From Chloranthus sessilifolius (lineage: Eukaryota; Streptophyta; Magnoliopsida; Chloranthales; Chloranthaceae), in NCBI GenBank assembly GCA_021018995.1, contig CM037596.1:9437501-9501500 (forward strand): a DNA stretch of 64,000 bases, in the 5' to 3' direction. Position 1 is the first letter of the stretch; each line of letters starts with the position of its first letter. The notes under the pieces were generated by a model. That model was not told the origin of the DNA. It was given only the letters and a program-made list of their open reading frames with translations, and did no database searches. The position numbers and the translations under genes are program-made. Positions 57,486 to 64,000 of the stretch are shown in pieces.

Positions 57486-58973
57486 CATTTATGTGGTATT
57501 CAATATCACTGATGGTATGGATCAAGTCGGACTATCCATGGTTCTGCCACAAAAACATGACCCATTGGATCAATCCCAGTCTCAACCTTCTAGTTTGATC
57601 GACTCAAAGGTTGGCTACCAAATTTTAGCTACATTTCGATTTCAGTTAATCTATTTTCTTGCAAATTGGAATCGAATTACAAACCAAAATTGAAAAAATC
57701 AGGTACCTTCGATTTCAGTTAGGTATTGTTTTTTTTTCCATTTTTTCTACTGTTTCAGATTTCTTGGATTTAACCTTTTTTCCGGTTTTTGTCCATTTTG
57801 GGTCAGTTTTCTAAACGTTTCCAATAAATTTTCGGTTTCGGCCACCCACATCTATACTAAACCAATTGAAAATCGGTTTCAGTATTTTGGTTTTGGGTTG
57901 GGGGAGACCCATTTTTTGGTCGATTTCACTTTCACCTAGTTTATTCCTCTTCCATAAAGTCAGAGTAGGAGTGTTCCTTTCTAGATGTCCCTGCCCTACA
58001 CGCCAGGGGTGTCATCAAGAATTCCGGATGCAAAGTCCCTTAAAAATACCCATTAAAAAGCTAAAGCCTGATGCAATGATGAAGGTCGTTTTCTGTTGGT
58101 GCACACCAACTCGCTGGCCCTCCCTTCCCCACTTCACGAGAATTCCCTCTTCCTTTTTTGCTACAACCAAACCCACACAGCTGTTACTCCTCTAACTACC
58201 CACAATACCCTTATGGTAGGGGTTGCTGTTTTTGCAACTAGGATTCAATCTCTGCAACTGATGATTTGACTGATGAGGTAGATAATTGCTTCGAATTAGA
58301 TGATATAAACGCTTTTCTTCCTAATCTTTCACATAATATATCTTTAGATTATGACTTACCCATGAGACATTCTAATGTTGATTCTACATGCAACATATCC
58401 TCAAAGGTGACCGAAGAACACTTCTTTTGATGTTCACTAAGATCACATATGTTTATGATGTGGAATTAATATATGATCATTTAATATGTGAATTATGATC
58501 TTGAGATTTAATTTGTAAAAGATTGGGACAAAAAAAATGGTCTTAATGGTTGAAACCATTAGTAAAACAGACCAAATCTGAGGCTACAAAATCCCCTACT
58601 CTACCCTATTTCATATTTTTACAGTGATTGATGTGCGACTCCATCGGAAATGCATGGCATGCAGTCTGTGGGCAGAGTTGATTATGACATGTGTGCACAG
58701 ATTTCCATGCTATTTAAGTCTGCTTTTGTTTCGAGGTCCACTTGGTGCACTGTGTGCAACGGAGATATAGATTATGATGGTAATTCTTTAATGGGCCCAG
58801 CCCACAATTAGAATGCTGGGCTTTCTGTCTAAGGTTGGGCAACAAAAGGGAACTAGTTATGGGTACAAAGGGCATGACTTGAAAGTTTGATGGGTTGGCC
58901 CACCAAAGTCCTTAGCTGGCTTCCCTCAATAGCAGTTTTCAACTGCTACGAGAAAACCATCCTTAGGCCTATT
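57486..58973. other. No gene; one MULE-MITE-like copy
   Basis: 58215-58600 carries arms resembling the variant at 24762 (TTTTTGCAACTAGGATTCAA, TTGATTCTACATGCAACATA, then ATGATCTTGAGATTTAATTTG, quoted in part). The remainder is unassigned AT-rich sequence. Confidence 0.4.
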
Positions 58974-60200
58974 GAAGTTTAGTCTCACATGGGGGGTATT
59001 TATATCCTTACCTGTCATCTTATAATATCCTGCAACAAAGGACAAATATTAAAACTCTAATTAATTTGATTTGGGATTAATTTTTAAATTTGATTGAACA
59101 ATAAAAATATTCAAATCACTCATTCACGAAAATAGTTTACTAAATTTAATTAAAACAATTAGGTTAAATAAATTTTAGCGTTCGGATGTTTTAACATTTC
59201 TCGATCTAGAAAAACGGATCCGATAAAGGATTCGAGTTTCGCTTTAATTTAAGGTACTAAACGATAATCATGGTATCGTCTCTTGAATCCTCTCGGGTGA
59301 ATAAATACAACTTGAAAGATTAAAACAAATAAAATGGTAGATCAAAAGATTGAAACTAATAATATTTATTTTTTAGAGTTTTAGAGATTTATTAAAGCAA
59401 GAGAAAATATTATCATATGATAAATAGAGAAAAGATAGAATAAGAGAATAGAGGTCAAAATTTTCACACTAAGAATTTTCGAGGCTTCGCACCAAAATTG
59501 TACGTCGGCTTCACACTAAGTTGCAAGAGAGATGCGTAAACACTCCTCAAGTTTGAAAGATTCGTTTATTCGATCGAAGACTCTTCACAAATTCTTTAGG
59601 GTTTGCATAAAAGCTACTCTCAAATTTTCATTAATAAAAAATCAAACTATTACAATGTTTAATGATCTTTTATATGAGGCCTCAAAGTAAAAATCGGAAA
59701 CATAAATAATTACTAAGATGTCATAAAGTAGTTAGTACGAGATAAAAGAAACCTAATAAAACAAAGGAAAATGTCAAAACGCGACACATCTCGCTCGAGC
59801 GACAACCGATGGTCGCTCGAACGACTTAATCCCGAAAATCTCTTGTGCGCATCTCGCTCGAGCGACGAGCTTAGGCAGTGCTCTTTTCTTCAGTTTTTGT
59901 TTTGGGTCTGGCTCCGCTTCTTCCAACGCTTAAGAATCTTTTGCGATCCAAGTTCGATGCTCTTGATCGAGATGTTCCCATCATCCTGGGTTGGGCCGCT
60001 CTGCTCATAGCCAATTGATTTTGAGATGGATGCTCAAATTTATCATGGTATCATATCAGTTTTTTCTCCACTCCACATCACTTATGTTCAATTATCTACA
60101 TAATTTGATTTAGTCCGACCAACATGTGCAGGGGCGTAAGGAAGTTAGTCCCACATGACCACATCGAGTGTCCAAAACCTTGTCTCTCCTCTTAACATCC
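58974..60200 (+). other. Possible LTR-like segment
   Basis: TTTAGTCTCACATGGGGGG lies near the left edge. CTCGCTCGAGCGAC palindromes at about 59788 and 59850 match motifs in the copia LTRs. TTTATCA is followed by TGGTATCATATCAG at about 60048, which resembles an initiator-Met primer-binding site. A purine-rich GCAGGGGCGTAAGGAAG then precedes TTAGTCCCACATG. The order is suggestive of LTR, primer site, polypurine tract and LTR, but no clear direct-repeat pair was established. Confidence 0.3.
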
Positions 60201-60553
60201 CGTGCACACTTAAAAATTGCACTCTAGGCACGTGCGTCCATGCCATAAGAGAGACTGCAGCGGTCACGGAGCAACAATTGCCAACAAACCCTTATTATAT
60301 TTTAGTAGAAAATATTTTATTTAATGGGTAACAAGATATCATAAGCATTTATATATAGACGCTATAATAGGGCACGTGATTACATGTTTTCCATAGTTTA
60401 AGTATTTCATGTCGATTGTCATCACTTTCAGACTAAAAAACATGTCAATCAGAGCATCGGAACCATCCGATACTACCTATTTAATGGATAATATTAAAGT
60501 TTCTGGTCATATGGTTCCACGGCTCCTAGTTTAGAGAACTTGTGCCGTAGAAG

Positions 60554-60830
60554 CATAGTGACAAATTTCACTTTGGGCCATTTTCGGTGCGTGGCTCTTT
60601 CGGTATATTTTGAAATTATTTTGATAAGTTTCAGAAAGAATTCAAGAAAATTTCAGGGATTAAAAATGTATAAAAAATATATTTAATACTTATAATAAGA
60701 CTACTAAAATATATACTAACTAACAACATATTTAAAATAAAAATACAAAAATTATAAATAAAAAAGACAAACCTAAAATTTTGCCGAAAATTTTGTTTCG
60801 ACCCTCTTTGCGGCGAATTTTGTCACTATG
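60554..60830. mobile_element. hAT-like MITE, second family
   Basis: The left end CATAGTGACAAATTTC and the right end GCGAATTTTGTCACTATG are inverted copies. The flanks cgtagaag and ggtagaag match at 7 of 8 positions, an 8-bp duplication. The AT-rich interior has AAAATTTTGCCGAAAATTTT. 277 bp. A possible relative is near 40074. Confidence 0.65.
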
Positions 60831-60838
60831 GGTAGAAG

Positions 60839-61911
60839 TGATATCGATTTCCATAAAATAATAACAATAAATCAATAATCAAAGGTGCAAGCTATATGGC
60901 CTAAACGGATGCTTCTCGTGGCAAGTGACAAATTTTTTTATTTTTTTTGGGTCAGTTTTTAACTTTTCTTGCCGACTTACTCCTAATCTCCCACTTGGTA
61001 GCCATACTTATGGAGAGTGGGGTCAAATGCAGCACGTTAGAAAGAGAAACCTCTGGTGGGGCCTAAACAAGTTGGCCTTATTGAGGGGGAGGGTCTGGGG
61101 ATCCCAATAGGCCCACTAGAATGCAGTTGAGACATGCAGCATGGAATGTTTGGCACCAAAGAAGATCTTGGTCCCTGGACTCAACAGGGATCTCGGGGCC
61201 ACTGGCACTATGATTTATGACTATGAGTGGTACCTAGATAAAAAGAGCAGGGGCATCCTATGTAACTCATCCTAGAAGCCACTCATGCATGGATTTACTC
61301 ATTATTGGTGTTAGCAAGGATCAAAATTTTGGCCGAAATTCTGAATTATCGGTTTCAGTCCCCATCAAAACGATATTTTGAATCAAAATTTCGGTCCAAA
61401 TTTGTATGGGTCCAAACTTTAGAGCAGGATTTGCATGCTTTAGTAAGTTACCTTTCTCTTTGCTAGATCTCCCTTTTTCCTTGCTAACTATCTATAAAGC
61501 ATAATTTATCTATTCCAACAGCATCCCCTGCTCTCTGCTCACTCCTTGCCAAAGCAAATTTTATTTGCTCTGAAAGGAAGTTAATAGAGAGCAAGCAGTA
61601 GCTGCTAGAGTATGTAAATCCTGCTTTGGAGAGAGTTAGCAAAGATAAAGGGGCCCTGTTAAAGCAAGTATATCCAACTCTGATAGGAAACTAACAAAGA
61701 GCTATGCCAAACGTAGCTATAATCACTTTTATAGTGCAAATATCATAAGGTTAGCAGTATTTTTAATTTTTTTGGATAAAAAACTAAGGTTAGCAGTATT
61801 GGCACCCTTTCAAAAGGTTTGTGCACCTACTACCAATTACATTGATCCCATAAGTTGAGCATTAATTTGGAATTGCACCCCTTCAACTTTTACCATTGTT
61901 TATGGTTTTTT
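60839..61911. other. No gene recognised
   Basis: 61325-61430 repeats TCAAAATTTTGGCCGAAATT-type words. 61440-61640 contains a loose inverted pair (GCAGGATTTGCATGC versus ATGTAAATCCTGC) that may mark a worn MITE. No coding signal. Confidence 0.35.
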
Positions 61912-62395
61912 GGGTACCCCTGTTTGCACCTATAGGATTATTGATAGAGCCTACGGCTGAAACCCACAGTAAACCATTGATAATGCGACTTCTTCGAATC
62001 ATACTAAGATTGTTTTTCACTCCATTCTTTGACATAATAGATCTTGAGACCATGATCTCATCCTAATTTCAATACAATGGATCTTAAGACCATAATCTTA
62101 TCAGACAGTCAGTTTTGATTCCAAGTAGCACATATCCCAAAAATATGACCCAAAAATCATGTTTGAGTGATGTGTCATATGATTTTAGGGGCCACTTTTG
62201 GGGATCTATCATCTATGCCATGTGAAATATAAAATGAGTCGTCTGATAGTACGCTTATGGTCTCAAGATCCGTTTATGGAATAATGGGTTGATAAAAAAC
62301 GATCTCAATCATTCGATTCCACACAGTCAACGAGTTTAAGTGGATTTTATATGTATATGCTTTCAGTAATCCTGTAGGCGCAAACATAAGTATCC
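61912..62395. mobile_element. MULE-type MITE, GGGTACC family
   Basis: The left end GGGTACCCCTGTTTGCACC with TATAGGATTATTG and the right end CAGTAATCCTGTAGGCGC with AAACATAAGTATCC are inverted. The arms carry AATAGATCTTGAGACCATGA and GGTCTCAAGATCCG, with core CATATCCCAAAAATATGACC. The T-rich flanks make the duplication ambiguous. Confidence 0.6.
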
Positions 62396-62617
62396 TTTTT
62401 TTTCACAAGCACTTCACTATGTTTGTTTGGTTCCCATTTCCTCCTTCTACCACCGCCACACTTACTAGCTAGTACCTCTTCTTTTGCACCACCTACCCTA
62501 CAACCATTCGATCACCCACAATCCTCCCCCTCCTCATTCCAACCTGCCCGTCCACAATCCACCACGAGCCACAATTCCCACTCAACTTTCCTCAACAATC
62601 AAAAGAACGGCCAATTA

Positions 62618-62768
62618 CACTATAAAAAATAAGATTATTAGGGGCATAAAAAATTATAGCTATTAAAAAAAAAAAAAATTATTTCAATAACGGCAAGACT
62701 AGTAGTGACAATTTTTTTATTAATAACGGCAATTTTTTGTGCCACTAATAGTCTTATTTTCTGTAGTC
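62618..62768. mobile_element. CACTA-type MITE
   Basis: CACTATAAAAAATAAGATTA at the left and GTCTTATTTTCTGTAGTC at the right, with TAACGGCAA words inside. 151 bp, worn ends, flanking duplication not clear. Confidence 0.6.
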
Positions 62769-63007
62769 ACTAAGACCCATGTTCATGTGGCACACCCTCA
62801 ACCCCACACAACCACATCCCCACCACCTTCTTCCACCTGGGTTGTTACAGATACATGTCTGGCAATTAACAACTCCTGATTAGTTGCTACCAGCACTTAT
62901 AAATATGGGCAGTGGCACCCAATCGAGAGTTATAAATGTAGTTTGTGGCACCCCATAATATACTAGTATACATCATAATATGATCATCGCTGTATTCTAT
63001 CTATTTA

Positions 63008-63288
63008 GGTTGTGTTTGGCATTGCTCTCTCGAAGAGTAAGCAGTTGTGACTCTTTGTTGCTGGAAATGAAAATGGGGAGAGAGAGAAGGATTGGAGGAA
63101 GAAAAAAGGGGAGTCCGTTCGAAACATGAAAAATATTCATCTTTAAAAGAACTTGAAAAATCATGCTATATCAAAATGACTGCTTTTCTTATTTCAAAAC
63201 GCAGATCCTTCTCTATAACCTACTTTTCAATAATAAAGAGTAATTTATGCTCTTTTCTACTCTCCCAAAGAACAATGACAACAAAGCC
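63008..63288. mobile_element. Tourist-like MITE
   Basis: The left end GGTTGTGTTTGGCATTGCTC and the inverted right end (AGAACAATGACAACAAAGCC) match the pair seen at 22497-22706. Flanks are tta and ttc. 281 bp, non-coding. Confidence 0.55.
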
Positions 63289-63835
63289 TTCCACTCATAA
63301 GTAAGCCGTATTTTTACACTTTTTTAAGGGTTTGCAAGTGATATCATATCATTTCTCACTTCATACCTCATATCCTCATAAATTTTAGCCCATTGGACCC
63401 TCCCTCTCTATAAGTTTTGCTGATATGAGTGCTTCAAATTTCTAACTCCCTATCTAAATTTTGTGCCATGATTCTTTAGCATTTTATGCCATGGAAATGA
63501 AAAAAAAATTGGTAAAATTTATTGAAAGATTTTTGGGAGGAAGTAAAAACCAAAATTTAAAGTAAACATTTTTTTTATCAAAATAAGGAAACTCGTGGGA
63601 AAATTCGTAGAAAAATACATTATAATGTAAAACTTGCATTTCACAAAGAAATAAAATCTTTTAAACTTATTTCCAGCGTTTTATGAAAAAATGCATTTAA
63701 AACTAATTTCTTCAAAAAGAATAATATGTGGATTTAGGGGATTATTATCCTATTTTGAATTGACCTGCCGAAGTTTGGGTCGGGCCCTAATCGGGCCCAT
63801 CGACAACCCCAATTGCCCCCTTTTATATTATTAAA
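63289..63835. other. No gene recognised
   Basis: AT-rich sequence. Nothing assignable. Confidence 0.4.
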
Positions 63836-64000
63836 TGAGAAATTTACCGGATCAACCATGTTAGATACACCTTTTCCGGTCAGAGACCTTATATGTTTAC
63901 GTTTAACCAAACCGACCAGCTTCAAGCCGAGCTAGATCCAGCTTAGCACAAAAAGTCTCAAATACCCCTTTTACACTTTTTATGGTTTTACATAGCTTAA
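63836..64000. mobile_element. Long-TIR element cut by the window end
   Basis: GAGAAATTTACCGGATCAAC, CATGTTAGATACACC and GCACAAAAAGTCTCAAATAC parallel, in inverted order, the right arm of the element at 14547-15383. Only one arm lies in the window. Confidence 0.6.

Noticed and set aside
62423-62666. Pro/Ser/His-rich plus-strand frames
   Set aside because: Produced by C-rich low-complexity sequence and running into a CACTA MITE.

Overview
The window reads as a stretch of nuclear DNA from a flowering plant with a repeat-rich genome. The evidence is: plant gene fragments with GT-AG introns (ATP-citrate lyase B, alpha-dioxygenase, family-1 beta-glucosidase); a chromovirus Ty3/gypsy element and a Ty1/copia element, both primed by initiator-Met tRNA; a plant L1-type LINE with a C-terminal RNase H; and many small inverted-repeat DNA transposons. 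The species cannot be told from the sequence. Only one host gene looks whole: a single-exon gene on the minus strand at 4331-4879 for a small acidic plant protein of unknown role, with a TATA box about 100 bp upstream.

Layout. 0-5 kb: an unassigned coding-like scrap, a SINE, a hAT-like MITE, a long inverted repeat, then the acidic-protein gene. 5.3-10.6 kb: a decayed chromodomain Ty3/gypsy fossil. 10.6-26 kb: mostly small inverted-repeat elements, SINE-like copies and unassigned AT-rich sequence. 27.1-28.8 kb: a Mutator-like element with a perfect 9-bp target duplication, carrying two smaller inverted-repeat units, one with a four-copy 90-bp tandem array. 29.5-34.5 kb: further MULE-type, hAT-type and CACTA-type MITEs, (AT)n tracts and a foldback element with GC-rich internal repeats. 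34.9-37.2 kb: a 5'-truncated LINE with poly(A) and an 11-bp target duplication. 38.2-39.4 kb: a hAT-like element full of palindromes and a TRIM. 41.35-46.36 kb: a Ty1/copia fossil with a CACTA MITE in its left LTR and a hAT-like element in its body. 48.4-56.1 kb: a Mutator-like MITE split by a 7.3-kb CACTA element that has captured pieces of at least three host genes. 56-64 kb: further SINE, hAT, MULE and Tourist-like copies, ending in a TIR element cut by the window edge.

The most notable object is the 7.3-kb Pack-CACTA at 48580-55918. Its ends, subterminal repeats and 3-bp target duplication are intact, but no transposase is visible. It carries an antisense beta-glucosidase exon, the first coding exons of ATP-citrate lyase B and, in the same orientation, the last two exons of an alpha-dioxygenase. 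The ACLB and dioxygenase pieces are joined through an intron with good splice sites. Each has an in-frame stop, so these are shuffled exon fragments and not a working enzyme. Superfamily calls elsewhere rest mainly on target-duplication length (3 bp CACTA/Tourist, 8 bp hAT, 9 bp Mutator) and on terminal bases, all read by eye.
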